This document shows, one piece after another, positions 35,100 through 47,923 of a stretch of 64,000 nucleotides of DNA. Position 1 is the stretch's first letter, and every line of letters starts with the position of its first letter. The stretch is from the NCBI GenBank assembly GCA_020631735.1, contig CM036215.1, forward strand, positions 13,480,346 through 13,544,345, written 5' to 3'. The notes beneath the pieces were generated by a model. That model did not search any database, was not told where the DNA came from, and saw nothing but the letters and a program-made list of their open reading frames with translations. A program made the position numbers and the translations under genes. Source of the stretch: Saccharum officinarum (Eukaryota; Streptophyta; Magnoliopsida; Poales; Poaceae).

Positions 35100-35880
35100 T
35101 TCTCTTTAACTCAAAAACCAAATATCTTAAAAAACTCTTAAAACCATTTAAATTAGCTGAGTCACTCGAATAGAAGTGGTTTTCAAGTTGGTCTCACTTT
35201 TTCTTATGAAAGATCCAGTAAATATATGAAATGGTTTTTAATCCAAAAAAACATTTTTTTAAAGCATCTCCAAGAGGCTATCTTAGGCCTTGGGCCTTAT
35301 TTGGTAAGGCTTCTCCGGAGGTGCCAGACAGCTTTGGAGGAGTTGCCTCCAAAGCGGCTTCTCCTTTAATCACTAAAAAGCATCTCTTCTTACTAAACCA
35401 TTTGGTAGGCGCTCTTTCGTAAGAGCCAGAAAGAAGCCCTACTAAATGGGGCCTTAAACTCACTTTCTAAATCATCATTTGAATAATTTGAATAAAATTG
35501 TTCTTTCTCTAACAATTTGTCTATATCTCTTGCGCACTCTAAGCAAACCATGTTATATATCTTTAGCTAGCGAGAAATCCAGAGCAGATGATGTCTTTAT
35601 TTGAAAATTTAATTAAAGAACTTGTTCGAGTGTTTTTTTTCACCAGAATCTTTACTACATAAAATTCTAAGAAAAAACTAGAGATACATGGTCACGATGG
35701 ACTCAATATTTGAGCTCGTAAAAATATCTCTAGAAGATTTCAAAATATAGATTTGGATCTAGAAAATACTCAAAATATTCTAATCAATGTCTAAACATAT
35801 TTTTGAAAACTTTTCACAACAAAAATATAAGATGCAACCATCATAAATGTATTTAGCATTTGAAATTTTATTCTATGTTG
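35100..35880 (+). repeat. Dispersed AT-rich repeat, copy 2 (with internal MITE-like insert)
   Basis: It is homologous to 6660-7260 in two blocks (about 35110-35240 and 35750-35870). Between them, about 35255-35460 holds a MITE-like segment. That segment starts GGGCCTTATTTGGTAAGGC and ends GCCCTACTAAATGGGGCC, which are imperfect inverted repeats. Confidence 0.55.
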
Positions 35881-36489
35881 CAGGAAAAACATCGTAAATG
35901 AATTTTAGTGGATTCTATCCATATAGGTTATAGTCAGATAGATAGACAGATATAAATTTACGAGCTGCCGATGGTAATCCAGTTGCATTAGCGGCCCAGG
36001 GCCATGCATTCAGTCCAACGGGCTCTCTTCGGCGCCAGGAGCCATACTACCTTTGGTCCATATGGCAAGTGGTCTATGGCATTTCTGGTTTCCACGCGAA
36101 CAATCTCGATGAAGTTTTACATTCTTTTTTTTGAACGGAAGAAGTTTTCATTTTTTCCCTTTTCTTATGTTCACAGCTTTATGGTCTGATGCAAATTAAA
36201 GTGCCTTTCAGTTTTCAAATCTCAGTAGCACTGTATCAATACTAATGTGGCGTGCATGAGATAGATCTTCTAAAATATATATACTAGGATGGAACAAATA
36301 AAAAGAGCAGCTGATCATACTTGATTCAACAGGTGTAGACAACATCTTTTGCATTTCCTTATTAACTAACAGAAGGATTATATTATGTGAGATACATGCA
36401 CAGTCGTAATGAATAATGGTTTATAATTAAGAGTAAGTAATTACGGCAAGAATCAAATAACATCAATTTAGTATCACAAAAATTGTGTA

Positions 36490-37150
36490 CAAATAGAGTC
36501 CGATGGTGCCATGGTGGAAGGAAGGAAATGATCAGCCATGGACGATAAAGGAAATGATCCGCAACGAACGGCATGCATTCCATTCCAAGTACGTGCTGCC
36601 CTCATCAACCGGACGCGCATGGAACCCGGACAAGGCACTCGGTCAATCAGTAACCGCCCGCTCGATCGCGCCGCATCTGCATGCATCGTCGCGCCGCGAT
36701 CGTGCGTGTAGCTCCGATCCCCAGGCTATAAATCCGGCAGCACAGGCACTACGCAAAGGTAGCCCATGCCGCCGCAGGGAAAGGCGAGCGAGCATGGAGC
36801 TCACCACGTAGCTCGATCGAGGAGCAGTCTGCACCTCGAGCACGACGACAACGGAGACGAAGTCTCCGCCGCCGTCCACGTCCGCCGGCGAGGACAGCCC
36901 AGGGAGGACACGGCGCCGCCCTCCTCCGTCCCGGGAGGGTGGCAAAGGCCGGGACAGCCACTACTCATCTCGCGCGCGACGACGACTCCACCACGCCCAT
37001 GGGGCCCGACGAACGGAGCTCCGTGGCGCCGCCTTTGGCCGGCCGCCAATGCTTTTCCGGATTGGTCTAAGACTCTCGCCGCTCGCGGAAGAACGGATGA
37101 GACCTCCCACCCCCTGCTTTTCCTTCTTTGCTTCTCCTAACCCCTCCAGT
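36490..37150 (+). other. GC-rich island with TATA box, gene not resolved
   Basis: CTATAAATCC near 36727 resembles a plant TATA box, followed by a GC-rich stretch to about 37140 and a T/C-rich stretch. The frames inside have no recognised domain, and the first ATG after the TATA in one frame stops within six codons. It could be a promoter plus non-coding leader, or a captured fragment. Confidence 0.25.
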
Positions 37151-38108
37151 CCAACTCTTCTAGTCTAGTTCTTGAAAAATGGTACATCTGTCGAGTCAGT
37201 TATCTGTTAGTTTTCTTTATGATCTTTATATTGTGTGAAATAAAGGGACATCCTAATATTATGAATCTTGTGCAACGGTTTTTGTAGATTTACTTTTATC
37301 ACTATCTTCAGAAGTGATGACCTATCAATGCAACATTCAACACGGCGATGCGCAGCATACCCCGTGTGAAATGTGCCCATCCCCGGTGTGAAATTCAGTT
37401 AACTGGTCCTCTCTGGAGCTTCAGTTTTCACATGTGACCTCCATCTCCTTTTCTTTCTTGGCGTTTAATGAGTGGACAAATTTCTTCGGATAACCAGTGT
37501 TACCTGCCCCTGCTGCCGATATTGCTGTGCACAAGACTTCCCAAAGTCAGTCGAGATCGTTTCATACAACCATGATATGCTGTAGTTAAACAGGCTTTCA
37601 GGAGCTGCAGCTCAGCTGATGTAGTTGTCAGATGGAGTTAAGGAATGCAGTTTTACCAAACCCAACATGAACGCCTGATAGACGAATCAGTATTACCCTC
37701 TGAAACAATAGTCATCTGAAATGAGTTAACTTCCATCTGTTTATCTACAAACAAGTACAGTACATGTATGAACAGGGAACATATATGTAATGTTTACATA
37801 TATTAGCATATCACCATGGTCGTGAAATTGTCCACGTTCATGCAGACTGAACAAAGATAGGCAGGACGTCCTGCACAGAAATTCGCCTACTCCAAAAAAC
37901 AACGATCTTGTCCAGTGACCTGTATGAACCTTCAGTTCATCAACAGATCACAGATGTGATCTTCATTTCAGTACTTTCCGTCAGCTCTTATCTTTTAAAT
38001 GGCACCAGGCAGAAGGCAATGCTTCAGAAACCATTAGCTGATGGCAATGCTTGTTTCGAATGCCACCAATCCTGCTCCTCAAAAAACAAGGCCATTCTCC
38101 TTTGGAGA

Positions 38109-41100
38109 TCACAGCTGAGATCGTTTCAAGTAAATCATCACTGCTGCGCCACTGAGAGCCACTACACCAGCCATTAACCCAACATGAACCAGAGATATCC
38201 CACTACTGCGGGGAGGTGGTGCCAGCTCCTGTGACGGTTTTGTCACTTCGGTATTGAAACTGGGATCTTCGATGTGCAACTTCAGCACCTGAAGGTGAAC
38301 ATTTGTTTTAGTCAGGTGGATCGAGCAAGTCATTTGTAGCCCTACAACCTGCAATCGAATAGATAATCACAGAAGGCACAAAAAGAGTTACCTTCAACCC
38401 AGATGATTTGGCATGCAGCACTGCACCAGCAAGATCGGCGTCTGTTGTCAGCAGCACTCGGTCACCTTCATCATCTTCATACTACATAGAACAAGATCAA
38501 GTTGGCTAGTGCAGAAAAATACAAACCATCTTTTAGTTGGTGAAATAATGAATGAAACCATTTATACAATCACCCATGGTGATGCAAAGACATGGTCACA
38601 TGGATGAGTTCACACTCTTGAAGTATAACGAACACAGTTAATTTTTCATCAACAGAGTAAGGGAAACTTTGGCTTTTGCTATCAGATATTGGGGCATTGG
38701 GCACCTAATCTCTATCCTATTGGACCCTCTTAATCTTTGGAAGTTAAATGCTTATATGCCTACTAAATCATAGGACCATTCTGATGCTGAAGTACTTGAT
38801 CAGTCGATCTTACCAAGAGTTGCACTGCTTCTTTTTCATCAGCAATACTTAATCGTTGTCTTACAGAAGACACAAGCTCGTCCAAGCTCTCTGAGCCTGC
38901 AGTAGTGAATTGAAATATTAACATTCAGTTATATTTGATGATGCAACCATATCTTACATCTGCAGGTAAACTATGGAACAAGTAAATACCACAAGTGAAT
39001 CTGTGCACACGGCCTTTTCGATCTTGAAGCTTAAAGGAAAATGAATTGCCGATCACAGGGGATAAACACTACTCTTTCCATCTCCAGCCTCTGACTGCAG
39101 GAGTAAGGATACCTCGCTGAACAATACAAGGAGAGTTGTATTATAGCCTCATATGAAAACAGAAGAATAGAAATAATCCTCAAAAGACCCATCAACAAAC
39201 CTACGGCTATCGAATTCCTCATCTGGAGGCTCCAATGCAAGAGCAGAGTCCCAGAACCTCTGCATTACCGAGTTTGCGACATCATTCACAGTTCCATTCC
39301 CTCCTTCAACCTACGAGTAGAGAATTAGATAGACAAATTCATGTATGAACCAGAAGAGAGCTGAAGGAGTATGGAGTTAGGGATTACCAATTGAATAGTT
39401 GCATGGGTAAGTTGCAGGACATCCAGGCAAGCAGCAATCTGTCCATCTGTTCACAATAATGAAGACTTTAAGCATGTAGCATATAAAGTAGCAGTATGAC
39501 ATTCAAAGATTGAGACAGAAATCAGGTGGCACCTTTGTCAATAACAGGAATATGCAAGAATTTGCCATCATGCATTATATGTAATGCATCGAGAATTGTT
39601 GTTTCTAACGTGGCACAATCTGGGTTGGCAGTCATCACCTGAAAATGTTATAATGAAGTAATGAGCACAGGTAGTGTAAAAGCAACTGGACAACTTAGAC
39701 AATGAGAAAAAGAAAATTGTAAATATAATGGAATATTGGAATACCTTTTCTACTAGAGTTAACTCAGGGGAAATATTTTGTGACACAACACGCATAAGTA
39801 TATCTTTTGAGCTGCGTAACATAATCAAACAACACCAACAGTTAGCAAGGGAATCATGGACAATACTGTTTTACTAATATAGAATGCTTACGTAAAGATC
39901 CCCTGCAATGTGTTTCCTGTAGCAACAACCACTGAATTAACCCGAAACTCTCGCATTTTTTGTGCTGCTACACACACAGGATCTGTAGGCAAAACAATTG
40001 CTACTCTGCAAGATAGCATAGTAAGCTCAATGTCCTTTCTATTGCTAATTATTGAAAGAAAATAGTCAGAGAAAATCAATGATATACTTTGTATTCTCTG
40101 TAACGATGGTTGACAAAGAAGGTTTGAACATCCTCTCCCTTAGAGTTTCAATGAGAGCAGAAGGAACTGTAACCACAGAAAATTACTAACTTTAAATGAT
40201 TTGTAACATGATACAACGTAAAAAAATGGTTTTTAAAATGTAGTTACAACAATCAAGATATATAATATTGTTAGACAGAGGGTGCCGCAGCCCTAATGGG
40301 CCTGTACATCCTATTGGGCCTAGTGCCTATATGGTTAACAGATAGATTGATATCCATTAGGCAAGGATCCCTGCTGGTTATGTTTCTATAAACCTAGGTC
40401 ATCCTTGCCTATATATGTGTAACCTCATATCCCTGATAATCAATCTACTATATTGTGTCTAATCTCACAAATACAAACATTTAATAGTAGAGCAGAATAT
40501 GGTATACCTAGCGAATTGGTATGATATGAAGTTCACTTGGATTTAGAATGATAAGGCGTTCGCATGATTACTATTTCATTACTATTTCATAAAATATACC
40601 TTGTAGATTAAATCAATTTACTCATATGACCCAAATGGTTTTTGAATTGAGAATATTGAGATATTATATGTAATGCAGAAACCTGAAAAGTTGCCTCCTA
40701 ATTGACGTTCGACCCCTTCAACAGCAGCTGCTATTGCACTTCCTTGTTCTGCAGCCTTTTCCAGTCTTGATATTGCGTCATAAAGGCATTTTGCGATGTC
40801 CAGCATAGCAATAACCTCACCATTCTCTACAACAGGAAGGTGTCTAAATTTCCCTAAAATATGAGAGAACAAATTGGAAAAGCTGATGTTAGTGAAGAAG
40901 GAAGCACATATCCAACTAAGTGTTGACAAAGGGTTTCTGTGCAAGGACATGGGAACAACCAGCTTACACAGTATATACACATATATTATCATTAAAATCA
41001 TGACAGAAACTCAGCAACGTGACAAACAAATCCTAGAAATTTAACCATACCAATGAAGAAATATTCATTTACTACTGAGATATTGAGGACTGTGATACAA

Positions 41101-43533
41101 TACAGCTCCCCAAAATTGTATTGTCATTGCACTTACAAAACTAGCAAGTTCAGCTGGATTGACAATGACTTATGAAATAGTATACATCACATGATACAAT
41201 ACAATTTTTTTTTCTTTTCCAACACAAGATTACGTTTAAGCATGAAAAAAAGCATAGTGGTTACAGCAAAATATATGAGTTGCACAAGAACTTCAGGAAG
41301 TAGCCTATACTGTTACGAAAAATGTACACAGATGGTTAGTGCAGTACAGTACATATATCAGAGAACAGCCCATGGCACAGTTTAGTGAAAATCACAAGCT
41401 GGCTTTCTCTACTTTGTTCCCATATTGTCCTTACAAACATTTACTTAATGAACTCTATCAAAGGAAATGCCAGAATTACTAGACATACCTTGAACCATCT
41501 TCTGCAAAGCCTCAATGGCAGGTGTGTCAGACATCACATAAATAGGATTCCGTGTCATGATCTTGGAAATGATGGTTTGCTCCACCCTAAGTCCCTCAGC
41601 AATCACCCTTGTAGCTATATCCTGCACTCCAATTTGGATACAAACAAAAATGAACAAGTCATATTGAAAGCAGAAAAAATAGGCTTCGTCTGCTTGGTTT
41701 TTTTTCGAAAGATCCGTTTTACCGGCTTTCATTGATAAGTAGAGAGCAAATTATATGTACAAGGCAGCCAAACTTGGCGACAAGCACCACGAAAGGCGAA
41801 GCCTACCCACGCAGACACGACATAGTGCACTGACAACCCCACTCAGATGAGACTGACAACCCGAAGCGGGAGGCCAAGACGGTTATCGTTGCCAAGCTCA
41901 AGGAAGGAAGAGCAGCTCCGACTCCCACCCACGACCTCTCACCCCGCCCATAGGAGAACATCACAACCGATTCGAATCCACCGTGACGCCTTCAGGAAGG
42001 GAACGACGTCGAGTGCGCCGCCGTCGCGCATCCAGGAAAGGACCGGGTTTTCACCCGTGGAAGACGGTGCTGGGGGCACGACGCCCTCAGCAGGGAAGCG
42101 GCGCCCACAGGCGTCGCTGTCGCTAGGTTTTCGCCCAAGGCCCCCAGCACAGATATCAGTTAGATGCCGGACCCCAGCCTGTCGCCACCGTCGTCACGGC
42201 TGGACATCCCGCAGAAGCCCCGCTAGATGGGCGTCGACGAACCGGCTGCCCACAGCAGCTGCACAGCTGCATCAACCACCCTGGCTGACCAGACACCGTG
42301 CCGAAGCGCAGCCACACGCAGCCGTTCGCGTCCCTCTACCGCACGCCGATGCCGTCGCCAGCCGTCGTCGCCGGCACTGGCACCTACGGCCGACGCGGTC
42401 GACAAATGCCAACCGCAGCCGAGCACGAGTACCCCACCACTAGGCGCTGCCCCCAGCCCAAAGGGCGCCGGATCCGGCCACAAGGCCGAGACCCTTGCCC
42501 CAAGTTAGCGCCGCCGCCTCCACCTTGGCCACCACCACCAGCACCACCCCCCGCCTGGGGGCGACCGGATCCGGTCACCAGGGCACCGGATCAGAGGGCC
42601 CAGGCCCCGGAGCGGCCCAACTTACAAGGTTATTTACTTCAAATTACTGAGTAGAAATTATAGAACATAAAGATATGCATTGGTACAACCTGGACTGCTT
42701 CGATAGTTTTAGACATAAACCAACTACTAAACAAGTACAACAGCACCCATCTGTCCCTCTTCCATTTAAGCAAAGGGAAAAATATGCATTGGTAAAAGGA
42801 AATTCCAATGAGTCGTCCAAGTTTGGTAAAAGAAAAGGCTGATCAAAATCTCCAAATAAAATGGAACCTTGCTTTGTCAGAAACTGACAATTGCTAAGCT
42901 CAAAGCTCCAAACCAAGAATGTAATCCAAACACAGATTTTCCCCAGGAAGATATGTAACATGTAGCATTTTGGACTCCTGTTACATCAAATTCAAAAAAA
43001 TCCCACCCATTTCCTCTGCTCTCAATCGCTATAAAAGCACACTGGAACACATGTAACCATCAAACTGAAGCAGAAAATTAAGAAAAGAGAAGAGAAGTCA
43101 CCTTGTCGGTGACTATGCCGGAGAGGAGGCCTTGGGAGTCGGTGAGCAGCACGGCGTCGACCCGCCTCGCCGCCATCCGCCGGCACGCATCCGACACCGT
43201 CGTCCCCTCCGGTATCGTCAGTGCCTTGGACAGCCGCAGCTTCTTCACTGTCCTCTCCCCACTGGGCAAGCCCAAACCAATTTAAAAAATCCAACCTTTG
43301 GCGGTCCCGGCTCGAACCGAGGCGACGAAATGGAAGGAGAAGATTGACTAAAGCTTGCCGCGCGCTTACGTAAGCTGGTGTGGGCAGGCGGGCTTGGATG
43401 CGGCCTTCCCGTTCCCATTCCCGTTGGCGGCGGCGGCGGCGGCCGAGGGGTCGTCAGACTTGCGAGAAGAAGCTGATGGCGGGCGGCTCCTAGTGCGGCG
43501 GCCAGGCGGCGCCGCGGAAGTGGCTGAGCTCAT
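38109..43533 (-). CDS. CBS and PB1 domain protein (CBSCBSPB type), 14 exons, apparent 1-nt frameshift
   Basis: Exons (minus): 43533-43370, 43261-43102, 41621-41489, 40853-40683, 40166-40088, 40005-39892, 39811-39745, 39638-39533, 39446-39388, 39310-39201, 39116-38990, 38896-38814, 38481-38392, 38288-38109. Junctions have GT/AG and joined codons read through. The product has a Ser/Ala-rich N-terminus, two CBS pairs (LTIPEGTTVSDACRRMAARR, KIMTRNPIYVM, KVMTANPDC), a PB1 domain (SFSFKLQDRKGRVHRF) and a C-terminal TM helix. CBS pairs bind adenosyl ligands and PB1 mediates protein pairing; the cell role in plants is poorly known. Exons total 1643 nt, one short of 548 codons: in exon 11 the frame breaks at a four-base run (39058-39061), with sensible protein on each side in different frames. 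Either a sequencing error or a real lesion. Start chosen at the first in-frame ATG, MSSATSAAPPGRR. Confidence 0.9.
40269..40479. mobile_element. Possible small solo LTR/TRIM in a CBS-gene intron
   Basis: The 211-bp segment starts TGTTAGACAGAG and ends AAATACAAACA, has TG/CA ends and contains TATA-like sequence. No matching 5-bp flanks were found, so the call is tentative. Confidence 0.35.
41697..42625 (-). mobile_element. Non-autonomous LINE-like element in CBS-gene intron 2
   Basis: On the minus strand a GC-rich body ends with TATCAATGAAAGCCGG and a poly(A) run (T-run on the plus strand at about 41699-41706). It shares GGTGAAAACCC and CCCTTCCTGAAGG phrases with the element in WAK exon 1. 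It sits inside the large intron between exons 2 and 3 and leaves the splice sites untouched. Target duplications were not identified. Confidence 0.65.
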
Positions 43534-44095
43534 GGCGATATTTGCGGCGGAGCTCCTGGGGGTGGGGGATAGGGACGCGGCGGCGGCCGGCGAGGCAGGA
43601 GCAGAAGGTGCGGTGGTGATTCTGCTCCGTTTCAACTGGCGGTCTCTGGTGCTCCTTCGATAGCGTGTGGAAGTTTTGCGTTTCAGTCACTCCAGTTCTA
43701 GGTTATCATGCAAATTTACCAATGGTTTTGGTGTCTTTGTGCTTTGGACTTATTTTCGTCGAATTTGATCGAAACTCGGTTTTCATGAGATAAGATTGAG
43801 AAGAAACACTGCATGCTTGACCATGATATTTTAACTCGTGTTATGTTAACCGTAATTAGATACGTTTTTTTCATGAAGTGCATTATGGGATAGCACAAAT
43901 TTGTACAGTACTTAGCGAGGCAAAATGGAGGAAGAAAGATAAGGCAGTGACACACTTTAAATTATACTGTATTCCAAGCTATGGTGAAATCTTCTCTTTA
44001 AGAATGGTGTTTTGAAATCTTCAAAGTTTGTAAGGTGCCAAGATAGAGAACTTTATCTACAAGGGTGATGTGGTTTTGCAGCAATAGTTTACTAA

Positions 44096-44336
44096 CGCCT
44101 TGTTTAGTTTGCCTCAAAGTTCCAAGTTTTTTCACTCTCTCTCCATCACATCAATTTTTAACCGCTTGCATGGAGTATTAAATGTAGGTAAAAAAATAAC
44201 TAATTACACAGTTTAGTTGGAAATCACGAGATGAATCTTTTGAGCCTAGTTGGTCCATGATTGGACAATATTTGCCAAATAAGACGAAAGTGGTACTATT
44301 CATCGGGTTGAAATTTTCTTCAATCTAAACAAGGGC
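44096..44336. mobile_element. Tourist-like MITE, TSD TAA
   Basis: The ends CGCCTTGTTTAG and CTAAACAAGGGC are inverted repeats. The flanks are TAA on both sides (44093-44095, 44337-44339), the usual PIF/Harbinger target. The core GGAGTATTAAATGTAG and AATCTTTTGAGCCTAGTT is shared with MITEs at 55166-55425 and 57225-57467. Confidence 0.85.
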
Positions 44337-44555
44337 TAAGTTGAAAATCTCTTTGCTAGCACAATATAAATAAGTAACTGTTTTTTTTACGGAGGAAACC
44401 CCTGTTTTTTATAAAGCCGAGAATAAGGAATAGTGTTGCTTACTAGAAGGAATGTTATAATAAAATGGTTGTTACCGACAATAACACTAACCGAAGCCAT
44501 ATGTAGATTTTGTAGAGTTGTCATCTCAAAAGTAGTCTAGGACTCTAGGTATATA

Positions 44556-44701
44556 CTGCCTCCATTTAAAATTATAAGTCGTTTTGATTTTTTTGTTTCA
44601 TCTGTTTTGCCATATATCTAAACATAATATTATATCTAGATGTATAGTAAAATAGATGTAACAAAAAAGTAAAAACGACTTATAATTTAGAATAGAGGGA
44701 G
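44556..44701. mobile_element. Stowaway-like MITE
   Basis: The 146-bp element has inverted ends of about 30 bp: left CTGCCTCCATTTAAAATTAT, right complement CTCCCTCTATTCTAAATTAT, both running into AAGTCGTTTT. This is the standard grass Stowaway (Tc1/mariner) terminus. The left flank is TA; the right flank has drifted. Confidence 0.85.
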
Positions 44702-44779
44702 TTTGTTTTAAGTACCAAATGGGCCGAGGAAAGAAGTTGGTTTTCGTTTAAATACTTTATAGCACAGACGACATCCTTT

Positions 44780-44896
44780 CAGCCTGATCGTTTCGCTGGT
44801 TTATTGTGGCTGAAAGTACTGTTCGCTGGTTTGTTATGAGAGAAAAACACTGCTGGATGGATGCTGATTCCGCTGAATAGCTCAAACGAACAGGGT
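44780..44896. mobile_element. Short hAT-like MITE
   Basis: The left end CCTGATCGTTTCGCTGG and right end CTCAAACGAACAGG form imperfect inverted repeats. The internal text GTTATGAGAGAAAAACACTG is typical of a common grass MITE. A related, more decayed copy may lie at 50825-50930. No 8-bp duplication was found. Confidence 0.45.
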
Positions 44897-45179
44897 GTTT
44901 GTGTTCGAGAGTTGTGAATGGAAAGGGTAAACCCAGGTATCGCGATCAAACAGTGATAGCGCGACAGATACAGGGCCTAATCGAAACATTTGCCAACCAA
45001 CCACTATTAGTCGTATTAGCAAAATATAATTGCGCAGGCAAACAGCCATTAAACGCGCCATTTATTCCCAAAGCCGCGTGCACCACATGGCCCGCACGGC
45101 CGCCACGGCCGTGTCCCCTTCCCACCACCGTCCCGCCGTCCCGGCGTCCCCCAACGACGCGTGGGCCCCGCCAGCGCAG

Positions 45180-45400
45180 GCTCACGTGACGGTGCACCAC
45201 CGGGTCCTCGCAGAGCTTCTCGTTCTCTCACCGCCCGCCGGATGCGGGTTTGGAGATTTTGAAGTTGCGTCCCTCCGCCGCGGGAGGGATGAGCGGCAAG
45301 GCCCCCCTCAAACTTTGGGGTAATTTCGTGCAGGTCCCTCCGGTGCAACGCGCATGTGTGGGGCCCCGTCCAAGAAACGGAACACACGGGTGGACTACTG
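45180..45400 (+). repeat. GC-rich segment, copy 1 of a three-copy family
   Basis: CGTGACGGTGCACC, CGGGTCCTCGCAG, CGGATGCGGG and GGGGCCCCGTCCAAGAAAC occur here and, in the same order, at 56885-57085 and 60509-60710. It resembles promoter/leader DNA more than coding sequence. Confidence 0.6.
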
Positions 45401-45543
45401 GACGGCACGGCAGCGTGCATCGGCGGAGGTCCACAGGAGCCCGAAAACGGCAAAAAAAATGTAACGTAGTACGTTTTTGTTTTATTTAGTAAATAGTGTC
45501 CAACTGTTGACTAATTAGGTTCAAAACGTTCGTCTCGCAAAGT

Positions 45544-45819
45544 TAGGGATGAAAACGGTACGGATATTTTCCGGCTGTATTCGAGACCGAATTCGTTTAG
45601 AGAGGTTTTAATCCGTCCGTATCCGAGTCCGGATATTTAACATCCGATACCGTATTCGTATCCGAATATTTAAATCACATATTTATGATGTCGATATCCA
45701 ATCATATTCTATCCGACATTTTTCATATTATCCGTATTCGAATCTGAATCCGGACATAAATATGAAAACAAATACGATATCAGTGATATCCGTCCGTATC
45801 CGATCCGTTTTCATCCCTA
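45544..45819. mobile_element. hAT-type MITE with perfect 8-bp TSD
   Basis: The 276-bp element begins TAGGGATGAAAACGG and ends CCGTTTTCATCCCTA, a perfect 15-bp inverted repeat, and is flanked on both sides by CGCAAAGT (45536-45543, 45820-45827). An 8-bp duplication points to the hAT superfamily. The interior is rich in CCGTATCCG/CGGATA-type short motifs. Confidence 0.93.
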
Positions 45820-45827
45820 CGCAAAGT

Positions 45828-46750
45828 ACAACCAAGCTGTACAATTAGTTTTTGATTTCATCTATATTTAGTACTTCATACATGTATCGCAAGTTTGATG
45901 TGACGGAAAATCTTTTTTTTTTTCATAGTGCATGCTATTGCTTGCAGTGTCAGTCAGCAAGCGACAGGCAGGAGAGGATGGGACAAAAAAAAATCTTCAC
46001 GGCCAAGCCACGACACGGCGGGGGAGCAGGGACTGCAGGAGGAGCACGAGGAGATCCGCTCGCCGTCGCAGGATGGGGGATGGCGGGGTTTGCGAAACGT
46101 CAGTGGTTCATCGGTGCCACTGCCACCTGGTGGCGGATAATCTACTGTGTTGTTTGCTCCTTTATTTACAACCCGTCTTCAACTTTGCTCGAAGGTCGAT
46201 TTCCCTTGCCAAATCGAAAACGCGGATCTTTTTAATCTCCTCCAACTTTCAACCGCGAGAGAGATAAATGAGTCTACGCCAACAATTCAAGGTGCAGTAC
46301 ATTTAATAAAAAAAAGTTGTAAAAATATTTTTTTCTCAAAATAACATCCAATTTTTTTTGAAAAATTATGCAATTAAAATCTCAAATTTAAATATTCTTT
46401 AGAAAATTTGTTTTAGCTTGAAAAAAAATATGAAACACGTTTAAAACCTTCCTCTAAGATAAAGCTCTTTTTTCTTTGTGTTCTTTTAGTATATGCTCTT
46501 TTTTTTGTTATAATTCTTAGTCTGCGATGATGACCCAGGAGTTTAAGTGACTTTGAGAATAACACAACTCCACAAAGTGTTATGTAACCACCCCATGCTT
46601 GATCTTATTTAGTATCCACAGGGTGTTACAATTTTGTGCTACTACTCTCTTCACCCTGAATATATCAATTCCAAAAGTTGTCTTAAATCAAAATTAATTG
46701 ATGAGTTCTTTACACCAAGTTCTATTCATATTATTACAGAGATTGGGGCG
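45828..46750. other. Intergenic DNA
   Basis: GC-rich near 45960-46130, AT-rich after that. Frames here lack recognisable domains. Nothing else supported. Confidence 0.4.
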
Positions 46751-47111
46751 GCTCACTATGGGACGAAGGAGAGGTAAGACAGTGTTGGGGACAGGGAACA
46801 GGGGCACGCTCCTTAGGGTGGCAGAGAATGATGGCGCTCCTTGAGGTGACGGGGATGAAGATGGTGGTGCTCTTGGCCGGCGGGAAGGGTGCGTGGCTCC
46901 TCGGGGCGACGGGGATGAAGACGGCGGTGCTAATAGCCAGCAGGGGCGGAGACAGTGGTGGTGCTCAACAGCGACAAAAAGTGGAGGGAGATGAAATGTT
47001 GGCGGCTAGAAGATAATGCTGAAGGTGGGGAGCAATTTTTTTGTTATATCGGGAGGCACTTCCCTGTGAATGACGACAAAGCCCGATAGTGATGCAAGAT
47101 TATTACCTTAG

Positions 47112-47197
47112 TTTCATTTTGACCTAGCAGTGATAATAGAGCATTACTGTCGGGTTTCATTTTGACCTAGCAGTGATAATAGAGCATTACTGTCGGG
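47112..47197. repeat. Perfect 43-bp tandem duplication
   Basis: Two identical 43-bp units (47112-47154 and 47155-47197) start TTTCATTTTGACCTAGC and end CATTACTGTCGGG. Confidence 0.95.
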
Positions 47198-47923
47198 TTG
47201 TGAACCGGCAGTGACCTTGCATTTGTTCAGACTGTTGGATACACCCAGAGCCATCTGATCCAACTACCTTCCACCACAATAAGGCTGAGAGTACAATGGC
47301 CATTCTTATAAGCTTCCTCCTCAAGACCTGGGAAGAATCCTTCCACCTATAGAATATGAGTGACTGTGTTTCGAAGGTGCCAGAAGAATGCTCGTGAAGA
47401 CAAGGCCTCGTCGAAACCAGGGCGTGCTGGGAGCCACGCCCAGGCACCTTCGTTATTGCAAGAACTGCCCAGTTTGTTGTTGATCTGCTCCGTAGTTTTG
47501 GATGGCTGTCGGGTTGTCTTTGACCCAGCAGAAAATATATTTTAATCTGTTTCTCGCAAAAAAAATTAAGGTTTTGTTAGATATGTTCAATAAAGCTATG
47601 AACAATTTATAAATTTATTTTATACATTTTTCTTGATTACATGTCATATACCCATGTTTGTATGCAAACTTCAGAATTTGATTTAATTCACATAAAGTGT
47701 ATCCATTTTGTGAATGATGTATATGCCCATTTGTTAAATCCATTTAAAAAGTAGCAAGCGTATACACCCAAAATATGTTTGATTTTTAATTTTTTGGGCC
47801 ACTTTTAGGTGTTATTAGAATTAATTAGTGGTAATCTGGACACAAAAAGGTTAAATTATCCCTGTAAACCAATTGATTTTTTCATATATCTCCATGAAAA
47901 ATGATTGAATCAACCAAATAAAA

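Noticed and set aside
36766..37140. 124-codon frame after a TATA box
   Set aside because: Low-complexity composition and no recognisable domain or splice pattern; kept only as an unresolved island.
41847..42654. Long frames on both strands in CBS intron 2
   Set aside because: Part of a GC-rich LINE-like insertion; no protein family recognised.
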